DNA of 64,000 bases. It comes from Echiichthys vipera (lineage: Eukaryota > Chordata > Actinopteri > Perciformes > Trachinidae). The notes under the pieces were generated by a model. The model ran no database searches. It worked only from the letters and a program-made list of their open reading frames with translations, and was not told the origin of the DNA. Within the stretch, counting starts at the first letter, position 1. Every line of letters begins with the position of its first letter. The position numbers and the translations under genes were made by a program. This document shows, piece after piece, positions 37,021 through 50,498 of this stretch. The stretch is from positions 25,340,938 through 25,404,937 of the forward strand of contig OY829646.1 of the NCBI GenBank assembly GCA_963691815.1, in the 5' to 3' direction.

Positions 37021-40000
37021 TTCAATCTGATGAAGTGAAAACACACTGAGAAGGTAGCCACGCCCTAAATGTATCCTGCTCTATTTTCTAGAGATTGAGA
37101 CCATAAACTTAGCAGAAAATGTTTACTGAGGTAAAAAAAATCAAGTGAGAAGTACTGTAGGGTCATTTTCCCATTGACTTCTAATCAATCTGACTTATTT
37201 TTGCAACCAGTCGCTTTGCCCCCAGCCGAGAATGATATAGAATTCAGGTTAAATGCACTTCGGCATTGGCTTCATTTTTCTAGACCCAGAAGCTACGTTC
37301 AACTCTATTTTGGATCAGATGTTTCTGCAATTACTGTTTATATTGCCATATAATGTTGTGTATATGGATATTTGTGATTCTTAGAGGATGAGTTTTTTGT
37401 AGCACCACTATCAGACCAAAAACACTTTGGTTTAAGACAAAGTTTAACATTAAATTATTTATAAAAACCTGACCTTTTTTCTCACTATCATCAGCGCCAA
37501 AGTTTCAATTTGCAGACATAGAACGTTTAAGTCTAATACGACATTTACCACAAAGTGTCATGAGCACATTCATTCTCCCCACAGAGTAAACCTTTTCCAT
37601 TTTGGACATACCATGAGGCACCACATTGAAGACATTTATTGTTACATTTTAAGACCCACAACTGCTTTAAAAATAGGTATTGCAACATAGTCTAGGAAAT
37701 TTGAAACTAGTGTAATGTTTAAAATAAGTTCACATAAGATTTAAAATGTGCAGTTTAAATAAAAGAATGTCAATACCCAAACTTTCTTAAAGTTTGTCAA
37801 CATTTAGTTTTTACCTGGAGAACTCTTTCAGACTGAGGAGACTTTTTACTGTATGTAGTATGCACAGTTGCAGTTGAAATTTCATGAGGGGCCTGTCAGA
37901 AAGCACTTCATTCTAATGTGCTGTGGTTTTCAAAATCCAATCCCAAGTAAGAAATAAAAGCCCAGACAACTGCATTACTGTCCAACCTGTCAGCTTTGTT
38001 AAATATAAGCTCCATCCTGCCTGCCAGAGCCTTAAAAGCTGAGCTGGCAGAGTGCAGGGCTGGAAGTGACAAAAGCAGATATCTGCAGCTGTGATTTTAG
38101 GAAAGGAGAATGGACACTTAAATGCATTTTCATACGTTTACAAGGAGTTCATTCTGTTCTCTATGAATCAATAATATGCAGGAGACCTTAGATACAATTT
38201 TCCACTCTGAAGTACTTCCCTTGTCACTACAATGAGAATTAAAGTCAACATGCTGTCAGGTGCAATGGTATTCATGTTTCCCCTTAGCTCCAGTAAGCGT
38301 GTCTCACGGGGCAGAACAAACCAAAGCAGCCTGGAAATAAGGCATTTCCTTTTGCAAAATCATAAACCTCTTCTCGGAAAATAGAAAGAAATGCCTTTAT
38401 AAATGTCCTGAGTGTGTTGTAAAAACATCTGCTATGACACAATGCAGAACACATGTCAACATAAAGTCAACATACTAACAATAGAATCGGTAAAACGATG
38501 CAAACCCCTTTTTGTACACATTAGCCTGCATTTCTTATTGCGGTGCTAAGATTTCACTGTCATTACAATGACATTTAATTAGATCATTCAACAACTTGGA
38601 ACACCGAGTTGGTTGTGCTGTTGGTATTTCGCTCTATCACACTCATAATTCATTACCATCCGCAAGCCTTATCTTTCACAAAGGATATAGTCCCTTTTAA
38701 GTATATCTGACAAGTCCAGCTGTTTCCCAGATTGGCTCTCAGCAGATCGTGGTTCCATGCTTCAGTTGGAAGACTCAGGTCCCTCAGCATTGCGTTGGAT
38801 ATTGAGATGTTTCATGCAATTATGAAAACCTCATTGCTCACATAGAACATCCATATATTCAATCACAGTCTGTGTTTAGGTTGTGTTGCACTACATCAAT
38901 GTAGTACATCATTTTTTTATTTATTCAGTGAGTTGTTTGATCGAAAAAAAGAATAGTCTTGAGTAATATCTAAGCAGAGACATCCACAGGGGACAAAGGA
39001 GACTTTGTATCTGAGCCACACTGGGACACATAAATAAATGAGCAAATTGGCTCCAACTGAATAATTGGGAGACAATGATATTCCTTTATCCAACCAGTTC
39101 TCTGGAGAATTCATAGAATCCATACTAGTGGATATGGACTTGTTTTGATTCATGGAATAAATAGCCATGTTGAATAAATCTGTGGAAAAGAAAAAATCTG
39201 TATATGAAATCTATATATGTAAGTGCTTATCTTAAATGCGTTAGATTTATAAATCTACAACATCATCAGCATGAGACAGAGTAACTTGACATAGGCCAAC
39301 AGTATCCCCGAGGCTAATAGTCTCAGACACACAACATTGAATGTGCATAAAACAAAGCAAATGATTGTATATAATTCAGTCCATGCAAACAGATTAGATG
39401 ATTGAGACTATAAAGAATGACATTTTCATTAGGGACATCTTGTCTATAAATGCTAAACTTGAGAAAGGAATCTTTACCCTGCCACTCTATTTGCTCATTT
39501 CAACAGTATCGTGCAACTGCCCTTTTGGAAATACTAATATATATATACACTAGTAATATAATGTGTAATACAAATAAGCAAGAGTGTTTTTTCCTCCTAT
39601 CCCAGAATAATAAGTTTGTGTATCCAGACTATACTTCAGCACTGACAGAGCTGTGTCAATGCAAGGCTACAAATGCATGAACAAGGACAGGGCAGTTGAA
39701 ACCTAGCAACTCGGCTTACACTTGTTCATTTACAGTGATATTGATCAATACACATTGTAAGAAAATTTCCGCTTTAAACAGTAAAGGGCAGACTTTCAAA
39801 ACTGGAATGTGAATGTGAGCACATACAGGACTTCTACTGTATGACAATCGACAATATTCAATCGCATAAGAAAGTCAATAGAAAAAAATCAGATTTAATG
39901 TCAGTGGCTTAATTATTGGAGATGAAAAGCGTATTCATACTTGATCTCTTTTGTTGCATGTATCATTGTAGTTGAAATGACAATTAGAACTATGTTTAGA

Positions 40001-41496
40001 GTTAATAATCAATTCATCATTATACGTAATACAACACAGTCCAGTCAAACAGTTGAGTCTACAGTTAATATTTTTTCTAGCTTCTCTTTTTTACATGTTG
40101 ATCATACACTTAAATTGCTTCATATGAATTGATTCCAGTGCAGCAGCACAAAAAGCCTGAGCGGAATGGTACTGCCACAATATGCTTGAAAGATGAGGAA
40201 CTCACCCTTTCCAGCCATTTATTGCAAACCTTTTCTACAAAGTGCTCCAAACGGAGCTATTACATGACTGAGGTGAAAATATTTGCTTTTATCACCCATC
40301 TATTTGAACACTGGCCACATCTCCAGCCAGCAAAATGCTCAGTGTGTAGCAATCACAGTCTTGCTTTGCATGTCATCATTTCCAAACAATTTACCAGCTG
40401 CAATTAACTGACTCTAGTTGTCATCACAGTGCTTTGTGAACTATTTAGGAGAGTTAATATATTAAAGAGGCTATAATAAAAGTCTGCATTAAAAAGAACA
40501 TACAGTCCATATACAGTATGTATCACTGATGATTGCATACACCAATTGAAAATAAAAATGGCCCCTGTCTGACAAATTAGAAATAAACCTGTTTGACAGG
40601 CCCCGTTTGGTTAGAACAAATGTGAGACATGAAAAATAGTTTGACACACTTTCATAAAAGCAAGTGGCGGCAACACATCCTTTAGCATGTGGTAATGGCC
40701 TCTCGTTGTTAGATTCAATGGAAAAAGCTATTCATACTGCTACGTGATTGAAAAGAAAATTGAATCCTTTTGATGTTATAAATGTGTCTATTACCGCATT
40801 TGCACACAAAATTTCTATGGAAATTATAGAGAAAGGAGTGATTCTCTGGAGGAAATGTTTGGGAATGACATATTGAATTCTATTCGTGCCTGAATATTAA
40901 TATAGTGTGTCCTAGGCCAACTTCAAAACTATATGATTTTTCACTGGGCTGAAAGCCTAAAATTACTATACTATACAGTACATATGAGAAAAGGTTAATG
41001 GTTAGATATTTCTTATGTTCTAATGAACAGCCTCTTCAGTTTACCGCTAAAGTTAAGAGGAACTTTCTCTCTCTTTTACCTGATGAGGTATAACTGCAGC
41101 TGCTGTTGGAGTTCAAAAAAGGTTCATAGGTGGGATGTGTCAATTCAACATTCAGTATGTGAAAAATGATTTCAAAAGGAAATAATCCTTAAGGGTAAGA
41201 GGGGCTCACAAGTATATATGGCAATAGTTAGATATGGCCATTGGAAGGGTTGTTCAGGGGATATCAGTTGTTTACATCGTGCATTGTGCTGGAACCTTTT
41301 ACGGATGCTTCGTATTGAGATTTTTTTTTTGGGCATATCAACTCATTTACCGAAGGTAGGTTGGCAGTACTGTATCACACACAGCAAGGCGCCCTGTAAA
41401 ACCGTAGTCTTATACTGCCCAATGAGCAGATCTACTACAGAAGCTGGGGAGTTGCTAAAGAACCTTTGCCAATGGGTTGGAATGAGGGAAGCAGTG
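37021..41496. other. Unique AT-rich non-coding DNA, no gene seen
   Basis: No simple array, no transposon end and no frame above 92 codons is seen. 37990-38070 has an inverted pair CTGCCAG/CTGGCAG around AGCCTTAAAAGCT. The 92-codon frame at 40129-40407 has no recognised domain. Confidence 0.45.
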
Positions 41497-41590
41497 TAGG
41501 ACTGCAACTAACAATCATTTTCATATTGATTATCTGTTTGGTTTATAAAATGTTAGAAAATTGTGAAACATTTCTTTTGAAGTTTCTCAA
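41497..41590 (+). mobile_element. Truncated hAT-like MITE fragment (TAGGACTGCAACTAAC type)
   Basis: It begins TAGGACTGCAACTAACAATC, then TTTATAAAATGTTAGAAAA and TTGTGAAACATTTC. This is the start of a repeat I recognise as common in teleosts (TAGGGCTGCAACTAAC...). The matching inverted right end is not found nearby, so only the left part remains. Confidence 0.6.
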
Positions 41591-43165
41591 TGTCACTCAA
41601 TAATTAGCACAGCATTTAAAAAAAAATGCTAATATAATAAATTATTTTAAAAAAGGGGGTAAAAATATTTTTCTCTCAAAAATTAACCATTGAAGTTAGA
41701 AACAACATTTTGATAGGAACATAAGGTGAGTGTGCATCACTCAACACACACTGAGGGATTGCATATTTCTTACTGCAGCTTTATCCAAAATTCCAGGTGT
41801 GTATGATGATTATGTACCTTAAAAAAAGGGTGGTGAAGCACTGGCATTAAAATAATCCTGCTATCAATAGAGTCGAGCAGAGTTAGCTGCAAAATTCTAC
41901 AGATAGCAGATAAAGATTAGGAAAATATTTCATTTCATTCCTATCTGAATGGGTATTTTTTAAATTTAAAATGTATGTGCTATGTGGTAAGACTATTAAA
42001 TTGCTCAAATGCGAATTTGGGCCTGAGTCTCTCATGTTAAAGAACACAATGCTACTCATTTTACTCTCTTACCCGAACATAACATCTTTGAAATAGTTCC
42101 TGTAAAAAACTTTTTTGAGTGTTTTTAATGGTGTGTGTAAAGAAACATGTGTCACATGTGGCAGAACTACTGACAAACATACAAGAAACTAAAAAGGAAT
42201 ATGTATTCAAGGTAGTATCCCTCCATAATTTAACCCATCGTTGAACACAAGCTGCTTTCTGATCACCACACCACAACATTATTCAATTGCCTTAATGAGT
42301 GCATTTAAAGACTTTTCAGCTATGCTCATATTTGATGTTTCGGGCCCGTTGTAAAACATTTTGAAGTCTCAGCAAATGGTTGTAATAGCTTCCTTTCAAA
42401 ATGGTGATAATGATTATGGATGTATTCAAATGAAATTAAATCTCAAAGACTGTGATGCAAGTCACTGTGACTAACTCAAGCGCATCAATCATTTTCATGA
42501 AGCTTACAGGAACACTGTCAATTCACTAGGAGGTACTTTTGATGTTGGACACAAAGGAATAATAATTGCTTTAATTCAAAGGTACACTTTATACTTACAA
42601 TTTTAATCAAATTTCAATCTAGCATCAAAAGGATATGTTTGCATTATGCTCTGGAGCAATCCAATCGCTGAATTGAGGACAGATTTTCCCAGAATGTTTA
42701 GTAAATAGAAAAGCAGATGGCGTTTTTTTTAAAAAAACACTTATTGCATTAAAAAGATGCATAAAGTTTCCACCCCACAGGACATAAAAACCAAAACATC
42801 ATGATTAAAAACAAGTATGTTATATGAGAGGTTGCAAATATAGCCTCTGATTCCTAATTTCAAATTGAAAATATGCACCAATTTTGGTCATTTGCTTAAG
42901 CATTTGATTAAAAGTGGTTTGATGCCAAAAGATGATGGACCAAAGTAGTCACTGCATTCCATGCATATTATACATGTCATATGTTTTCTGAATGATCGCA
43001 GGAATGTTGAGGAAGCCGAGCAAAGTGGTAGATTTTGTTGTTAACATGATGGATGTGACCTGAGGACAACGGGATATTAATTTGCATGTGATTAGCAAGA
43101 CTGTGATTGAGTGGATACAGAAGTGGCATACTGTGGTGTGTTGTTGCCGTGTCATGCAGTAGTCA
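41591..43165. other. Unique AT-rich non-coding DNA, no gene seen
   Basis: A short T8/A7 run lies at 42723-42737. Frames stay under 75 codons and show no domain. Nothing else can be named. Confidence 0.45.
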
Positions 43166-43217
43166 TCCGGTGCGTGCGTGTGTGTGAGTGTGTGAGAGAG
43201 AATGTGTGTGTGAGTGT
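43166..43217. repeat. Imperfect TG/GA-rich repeat
   Basis: GTGCGTGCGTGTGTGTGAG is followed by GTGTGAGAGAGAATG and GTGTGTGTGAG units. A pyrimidine-rich stretch (43260-43330) follows shortly after. Frames across both are low-complexity. Confidence 0.8.
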
Positions 43218-44930
43218 TAAACAGGCTCAGTGGCTGCAGGTGTGAAAGTAGCCCAGGCTGTGAACTCCACACACTCCCTCATCCTCTCTCACTTCCTCTC
43301 CCGCTCATTTCTTTTTTCTTTTTTTCTGATTTGGTTTTACACTGCTGCACTCTACTCATTTGCATCTGCTCCTGACACCCTTGTACCACTCACAAGCAGC
43401 CCCTCAAACACACATACTCTCTTTCTCTCCTTCACATACACCCCCACACACATTAAAACTACTATCATCATTCACAACTCCCCCCTTCTTTGGAGTGTGA
43501 TGGGGAAGAAACTCATGGTACAACACGTGTAAACTAGGGGCAGAAAGGTTTCTTAATGTCTGTAACCCCTGTATGTGGACATAATATAATGTGACTGGTG
43601 TAAATAAAAGCACATATAAGAGCTTGTGGCCTTCCTTTGTCTATTATTTTATCTGAGGTTTGTGTGCGTGTCTTGTCAGGGGGGGTAGGGAGTCGGAAAC
43701 ATATGTTTGTATTTACACCAATGTGTTTACGGCAAAGATTCAAGCATCGATGCACAAAGGAACTGATAATCAAATGTTTAATCCAATTAATTTATCCAAG
43801 CAGCAGAATGAGCTGAATATATCAGGCGGCTCTGGTCATGGAGCTGTGCTGTTGAGAGCGCTGCGATGAAGTTCAATTAAGACACAATGTAATAATTATA
43901 AACTGACTCAAGAGACAAGGCAGGGTTCATTTCTCCAAGCGTCATTCTACTGAGAAATAGCCTGTTTTGTTAATCACAGTTTATTCGATAAGTAGGAACA
44001 GAGAATTGCCTCCAGCCTTGCCCACTGGCTTTTGTATGGTAAATGCACCAGTTTCTTTTTAAAATGTTTTTCAATGCCACAAAACATTGATTCAAGAGTC
44101 TCATATCTCTGTTTCGTATATTATAAAGCACATGCTACAGTAATCCTCAAAAGCCTTTTTCAGTAGATTTCATGATACAATAGGAGGGATTTAAATTTAA
44201 TTTTGGCAAGAAAAGAATTCAGATGTTGCAACAGCAAGTCCTACTGCATAAAACAGATTAGTTTCTTTAAATAAGGAATTAGGCTAAGAAGTTCTTTATT
44301 TTGATATACAGTTATGTACACTAACTCTAAGAAACTATAGGCTGTCTTAAGTTCTTGTAAAACATTTTGTTCGGTTCAACAATAGTGCAGAACAATCCTA
44401 AGCATTTGAAAGTCACAGGTCAGGCTAATTATGTCTTCTCGCGAAAAATAAGCCTGACCCCGTACAACTCATACAATCACTCATTGATTTTCTAAAGAGA
44501 GCGTGTTTAATAAATTTAGCTACAGTAGCAGGACCAGGTGGTCAATCATTGTCCTATTCTGAAAGCCCTTGATGAGCACCGAGAAAGATCACAGAAATAA
44601 TACATCATTGTTCTGTCTAATTACAGCATGTCACAGACAAGAGTGAATTTGCATTTTAAACAAGCACTGGTTCTGATTGAGGAACAATTGCTATATATTT
44701 CAATAAAATGTGAGCCATGCAGAGGGCAGCACACTCCCTCCAAACATGCACTACAGCGAGAGGAGATAAAACCCACAAAGCATCCAGATTTACTCAAACA
44801 TGTTCTTTCGGCAGTTCAAGATATTCTTTAAAATATGTTTGTTTGTTTTCATTTCTTTTACACTTATGCATACTTTAGTGATATTTTTCCTCCCACCAAC
44901 GATTAATTTAATCTTGCAGCCTTCTTCAAG
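43218..44930. other. Unique non-coding DNA, no gene seen
   Basis: 43780-43990 is balanced and repeat-free with CAATTAATTTATCC, TTCAATTAAGAC and TTAATCACAG motifs, so it could be regulatory. The 100-codon plus-strand frame at 43230-43532 is built from pyrimidine- and CA-rich sequence and is rejected. Confidence 0.4.
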
Positions 44931-44939
44931 CCCCCCCCC

Positions 44940-44984
<45 letters not shown>
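44931..44984. repeat. Poly-C (26) joined to (AC)14
   Basis: A run of 26 C passes directly into ACACAC. The same C-run-then-CA arrangement recurs at 50453-50490. Confidence 0.95.
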
Positions 44985-44988
<4 letters not shown>

Positions 44989-46663
44989 TCCCAGTTCAAG
45001 CAGAAATGAGAGAGGGTCTGAGGAGAAAGGGAGAGGAAGAAGAACTAAAACAAGATGCTAGAATCAAATACGCTTTAACAGTTTTTGACTGCTCTTGCAC
45101 TATTTTCTTAGAGTGGATTTGAAGCAGGGCTGGGCTGCTTCCTGAATATCTTACAGCCTCCTCAGTGTCTTTATCTACAATTCCACTTATTTACAGATCA
45201 CTGGAGGAACATCTGCTCCAACACTTGCCCCAAATCTAAGAAGTGATGTTTTGCAATATACCATTTAATTTTTAATGCTGAAATTCAGTTCTCTTTCAAA
45301 ACAGAAGAACTTTCATAGATAAGCTCCTTTTGATGACAACTAAACAACATCCAATAGCCTGGAAATATACTGGAATTCAAGGGATAAACAAAACTGTGGC
45401 AAACAAACAACTACAGTAATGGTAAACACTTTAAAAGTTGACAATATCACTGCAATATAAAAGTAGGAGCACAATCTTGTTTTAGTTATAAACAAGTCTG
45501 AATGCAGCAACTCAAATGAGATGACTCGCAATGTGTCAGGATACACAAAATAAAAATAAATAATAAAAACAAATAACTTTAAAAAGTGATTAAATGTGCT
45601 TGAGTTTTACAGAAGTGACAAACAAGGAAAGGCCACAAAAGATCCAATATGATCACTATTCAACCAAAAAAGACAACAAACTTAATGAACACAAACTTCA
45701 GCACATACAAGCGTAGACTCAACACACCTGCTTTACAAAGAGGTTTAGAGCCATCTTGTACAATTACTCTGAAGTAGATGCCTGCTATTGTTGCTGATCC
45801 ATTCTGTTACCCTGACGGGCACATGGAAGTTGTGCTGCACCTGCATCTGTTCACCCATGCAGCAAAACAGGCTGGCCTCATGCCAACACTCCCCACTTCA
45901 GCTACCACTAAATACTACACATATTTGATTTGCAATACAGCATAATAGGCCATCAGCTTAATTACTGAGGAGTTATAATCCTGAACCTTTCTGCACAGAA
46001 TTGCAGGAATGAGAAAGAATGGCTCATAATGCCGACATTTGCATGTGGCTCAATACCAGTGTAGCTATTCTGTTGCTCACTGAGAACATGCATGAAGTTT
46101 CTTGTTTTTAATTTTTTATATTCATTTTATTACTGAGTGCAATCAAGGAAAGAGACTGGAAGGAGCACAAAGATTTATTGCATTATGCTGAACTGATAAT
46201 TGTTACTATAATAATTAGAGCTTTAGTCGTTCAGTAATTTATTTATTTTTCCATGCTGTATTATTTATTTCCAAGAAACGTAGCGGCACATCTCCATTGA
46301 ACACAAGATTCAAAGGTGTGCTTTTGCATTATTCTTTGTGGAGATTAAATCTACAATGTGATTACTTAATAAAATTGTATGTTAGAAGATGAAGAACAAC
46401 ACTTTTGAGGACAGTCCTTGAATCATAATCACAATCATCTTACCTTTATGGCATTTTTAATCTTAAAATGCTCCTAATAAGCGTATGGCACACTAAAATG
46501 TAAAAGAAATCCAGCAGGTGTTGAAACTCATCAGTATTCAATTGATGGGGCTTCAGAGGTCAGGCATGGGGAAGAGAGTGGGACTTTGGAGGAAGGCAGT
46601 GTTGTTCATGCTCAGATTTTGTGCTGTGCTATATGCCAGAAAGGTAAGAATTGCTTTAAGGTA
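44985..46663. other. Unique AT-rich non-coding DNA, no gene seen
   Basis: Short A-rich stretches lie at 45546-45575. No termini, arrays or exon-like frames are visible. Confidence 0.45.
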
Positions 46664-47424
46664 TAGGGCACGACCGATATGGGACTTTTGAAACTGAAAT
46701 CGACATGGAAGAGAAATGTTCACAAATTACTAGAAGGGCGGATCAGTTTTCACACCATCCAAATCCTAGTTTAAACTTAAATTATCCACCCACCACCCAC
46801 CCAAATAAATCATTTTCTCTGCTTTAGAGACCCACACCAGCATGGACATCTCACTCCCCCACCGAGAGTGTTTTTTGCTCTGTGGAACTCTTCGTGTGAT
46901 AGTGTCACTGAAGGAAGCAAAACACCATTCATCTGTTCATGTGAATGTTTGCTGTTCTTCTCCACAGCAGAGTTCCGATCTGATGCAAAATGATGCAGCT
47001 GTGTTTTTACGAAACACACACCTGATCTACAGATCAATGCGGTACAGACATTAACTGCAGTCCGCGCATCACTACCGATTAATTGCATTTACGGTCACTT
47101 TTCTCTCCTCTCCTCACGCTGTGACTGGGTGTGTAGTAGGCAGCTGCAGGACATTCACTAACTTGGTACTCTGCTACCAATATTAGCAGCTCTGTTTCAA
47201 CAATGGTGGGCTCAAAAAACGTGCATGCAGGCTGGAATTCAGCATGGTGTTCGATGCAATTAACACTAGCCGCTAATTTATATGTCGATTTGGATAACCA
47301 AGCAGTCTGATGTGTGTAGAGGTCTGATTTTAGAGTAACAGACTGGTGTTGTTGTGGTGGTGATTTAATTTAGATAAACTGAGACTGAATACCCGTAGCA
47401 TAAAAGCTTTTAGCGATAGCCCTA
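46664..47424. mobile_element. Possible hAT-like element with TAGGGC ends
   Basis: The left end is TAGGGCACGACCGATATGGG. The right end, reverse-complemented, is TAGGGCTATCGCTAAAAGC. Only the first six bases match well and no 8-bp duplication is clear. The 'GACCGATATGGGACTTTT' start resembles fish repeats I recognise. The middle is more CpG-rich (CAGTCCGCGCATCACTACCG) than its surroundings. No transposase frame. Confidence 0.35.
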
Positions 47425-49212
47425 ATAACTATATTATGATATCAATGTCCGGATAAATATTTTTAATTATTTATTTAATATATGTTGGAAACATATTCCA
47501 GCTTAGAAAAAATTAAACTCTTCTGTGAAATCATTAAGAAAAACGTTGTCAACTTAATTTTATTGATTTACAAAATCGGTTTCTGATTTATTATATAAAT
47601 AGATATATTAAGTACTGCAGATCTATTTTGCTTTTTTTAAACACAACTTTTCAAGGAATTTAACCCACAAAATGTGTATAGTATAGTAAGCTACCTTTCA
47701 GACAGATTACCAGTCAGATCTAATGTTATTGTATGGTGGTGTGACTCAGGAGTTACACCCACGCCAAATTGAAACAGTGAATAACGTTCATACACTGAAG
47801 TCTGCCAAGCATATATGGGACTGTTTGTATTGGATGCAGGTCAAAGAACTGATTTCATATGAACACACAGTCTGTGCACTGCACAGTGCACTGTTTCTTC
47901 TGCTCAATGTGCACATCATGCTCAGTTTGACTACAATGTAAAACTGTTTAGCCATTCTGCAGCACTTATATTTTTACCAGAACATTTTCAAACTATCTAC
48001 ATTCCCAACAGCTGATTAAATTCTGATTTTGTATCATGAACCTTATCACTGCCGATCAACAGTATTGTTTTAGTTGACAGTAGTCTGATTAGCCTTCTTG
48101 TGACATAAAGTGGTTCTCAAATACTATCACTGAACATGTGGCCTTTTTTCCCCCCTGGCATTTAAAACACCCAGCTTTACTGCTCAATTACTGACTGATA
48201 TGTCTGCAACCATTAGTTTTAGAAAGGGTGAAACGTGACCATTGATTTAATTTTCAGCTTTGAGTAAGTGACCGTTTTGTTCATGTCAGCAAAGTGCAGT
48301 AATCCTCCAAAGAAATGAGCTTTGTATTTGTGCATGTTCCCGTGCAACTGAGCATTTCAGATCCCAGAGATCGTTCCATCTGTGTGTGCCTTGTGAGATC
48401 TAAGCATAGAGAACAAGTCAGCTCCTTCCCACTTTACCTGCCCCTGCATGGCCTTCGCACTTGTTTTAGTTGGAACAGTTTTAACATTATATCCATAGTT
48501 ATGCTGCTCTAACTGTAGTTATGAGGAGAAAAACGTCAAAGAAGGTCAAGGAGAACAGGAAGATTTATTCTGATGGATGGTTAGTTCAATAAAATATAGT
48601 TGAATTATAATTTAGGTTATCATATATTCAGGTTATCTTTATAGTTATGGGATAGCTGTATCTCACATTTTAAAGTGCATTTATGTCGGGGTTCATTTGA
48701 CGTTGGTTATGTTTGCGGAACGGTGATCACTCTCAGAATCAGTCATTTTTGTAGCACACTTCTAGAAAAAAAACCTATAAATAAACTTGCTGTGTCCTTT
48801 TTGGTTTGTTTATCTTTTGTAAGATATAATAATTTGGACCTTACACTACTTACTCTAATCTACTATATTATTCACTCTTTATGCAGCATGTCTTACATGC
48901 CACAGACATGAAACACTGGGGGTTCATTGCTGCAACATTGTTGAATTATGGTACAGTCTATACATATACAAAACTAACAAAACAAAATACATTTTAAGAT
49001 TAATGACTGTGGTATATCATTATAAATTACTGCAAAGTTATTTACGTGGCTGTTCAGTCTTCAATACCATGCCTAAATGTTTGAGTGAGATCAACAAAAT
49101 GTGACATTGTGACACTGCAGTAGTAATTCAGTCTCACTGTCACACTTAAACACACTGTGCTTGTTGCAAAAAAAGAGTTCTCCATAGACTGTTCTAATAA
49201 TATAGCAGAGTG
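47425..49212. other. Unique AT-rich non-coding DNA, no gene seen
   Basis: Frames reach 78 codons with no domain. No simple arrays are visible. A GTGCACTGCACAGTGCACTG-type self-complementary stretch lies at about 47874-47893. Confidence 0.45.
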
Positions 49213-49214
49213 GC

Positions 49215-49677
49215 CATGTTTCCATTCACATATTTTTTCATTTTGAAGTATCACATTAGAAAAGCTGTATGGCGAAAAAACTTCCCTGTAAAAACATTTT
49301 TACACTTGCTTGAGTAAGCCTTACCTTTGTTGAAAAAGAGCTGATGCGCTAAATGGGATATGGAAAAGCCTTTGCCGAATACCTTCAGACATATTGGGCA
49401 TTTATTTCACATGACCGATCAACTGTTTCTGCTGTCTGCACGCATTAGAATCATTACATTGATCCATCATTGTCTTTGGACAGAAGGAAAATAGATAAAT
49501 AGGGTTGGATGGCCAAGGCACTAAGGCACTCATAGCTTATAGTGCCAACTTCTGACAAAACTACGCTGTAGCCTAGTTCATTTCCTTCAAACCAGTTGAC
49601 TGAACCACCTAATTCGCATTTCTCTTTTGCAACAAATGTTGGCTTTAAATTTCGCGCGACAATTGAATGGAAACATG
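49215..49677. mobile_element. MITE-like element with perfect 14-bp terminal inverted repeats
   Basis: CATGTTTCCATTCA (49215-49228) is the exact reverse complement of TGAATGGAAACATG (49664-49677). The 463-bp interval has no coding capacity. Its interior (about 49340-49590) is paralogous to 49930-50360. No clear flanking duplication was found, so the superfamily is unknown. Confidence 0.6.
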
Positions 49678-49889
49678 CTTACTTACTGTAGCACTTCGAC
49701 AATTTGAGAGAGTTCAAAGGTGCAGTGTCACTTTTGTAGAAATAGAAACAATAAGTACTTAAATAACACATGCTATACTCAGACATTTACATCCACTTAG
49801 AGAAATTGAGTTGTCTAACCTACTTAAATGCAGGTAGGCATGAAGATTGGCATAAGTAAAGCTTGCGAGATCTTCCTCAAATGTGCAAA

Positions 49890-50370
49890 CACTCGCTTTA
49901 AGGTGGTTTTTGTCTTTCTCAAAATAGGGTTGATGTGCTGAATAAGATATAGAAACACCTTTGCCGAATTAGATCTGACATAGTGTACATTTAAGTCACT
50001 TGACTGATCGGCTGTTTCTGCCCTTGGCGTCTATATTCCCATTATATGTCTTTGTGTCCAGACAGCATGGAACATGGATAACATTTGCTGACATGAAGGA
50101 ACAATTAAAACTTGTCCGATTGAAATTTAATTCCTGAATACCCCTCTCCATTTTTCTCTTGTAGATGGGTTAGATTGCCAAAGCCACTTGTTTTGTCTCG
50201 TGTTAGTAACCTCTTTTTCTTCTTCTTCTTCTTCTTCTTCTTCTTCTTCTTCTTCTTCTTCTTCTTCTTCTTCTTCTACTCTGTTTGCTGGCAGATTACA
50301 GCCTGTAGCACCAACTTCTGACAAAACTATGTTGTAGCCTAGTTTATTCCCTCCATACAAGGTAATGCAA
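49890..50370 (+). repeat. Diverged second copy of the 49.3-49.6 kb sequence
   Basis: Matching blocks in the same order are TGATG(C/T)GCT(A/G)AAT, CCTTTGCCGAAT, CACATGACCGATCAACTG against CACTTGACTGATCGGCTG, GGTTGGATGGCCAAGGCAC against GGTTAGATTGCCAAAGCCAC, and CCAACTTCTGACAAAACTA then TGTAGCCTAGTT. The second copy carries extra sequence near 50060-50150 and a TTC array. The 14-bp inverted ends of the first copy are not visible here. Confidence 0.7.
50216..50276. repeat. (TTC)20 trinucleotide repeat
   Basis: An uninterrupted TTC/GAA array of about 61 bases lies inside the second paralogous copy. On the minus strand it reads as GAA/GAG glutamate codons and creates a spurious 144-codon frame (50127-50561). 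Long GAA/TTC tracts can form triplexes. Confidence 0.95.
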
Positions 50371-50452
50371 ACGATGTAGCTTTGCGAATGTTTGATTAAA
50401 ATTTCCTTGACATTAACAGGAAACACAACTACAGTAACATCTTTACACAGGA

Positions 50453-50464
50453 CCCCCCCCCCCC

Positions 50465-50490
<26 letters not shown>
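50453..50490. repeat. Poly-C (13) joined to (CA)13
   Basis: A C run passes directly into CA units, then CGCACACACT. It has the same architecture as 44931-44984. Confidence 0.95.

Positions 50491-50498
<8 letters not shown>

Noticed and set aside
43230..43532. 100-codon frame with a hydrophobic stretch
   Set aside because: The hydrophobic part comes from a pyrimidine-rich tract and the rest from CA-rich DNA, so it is a compositional artefact.
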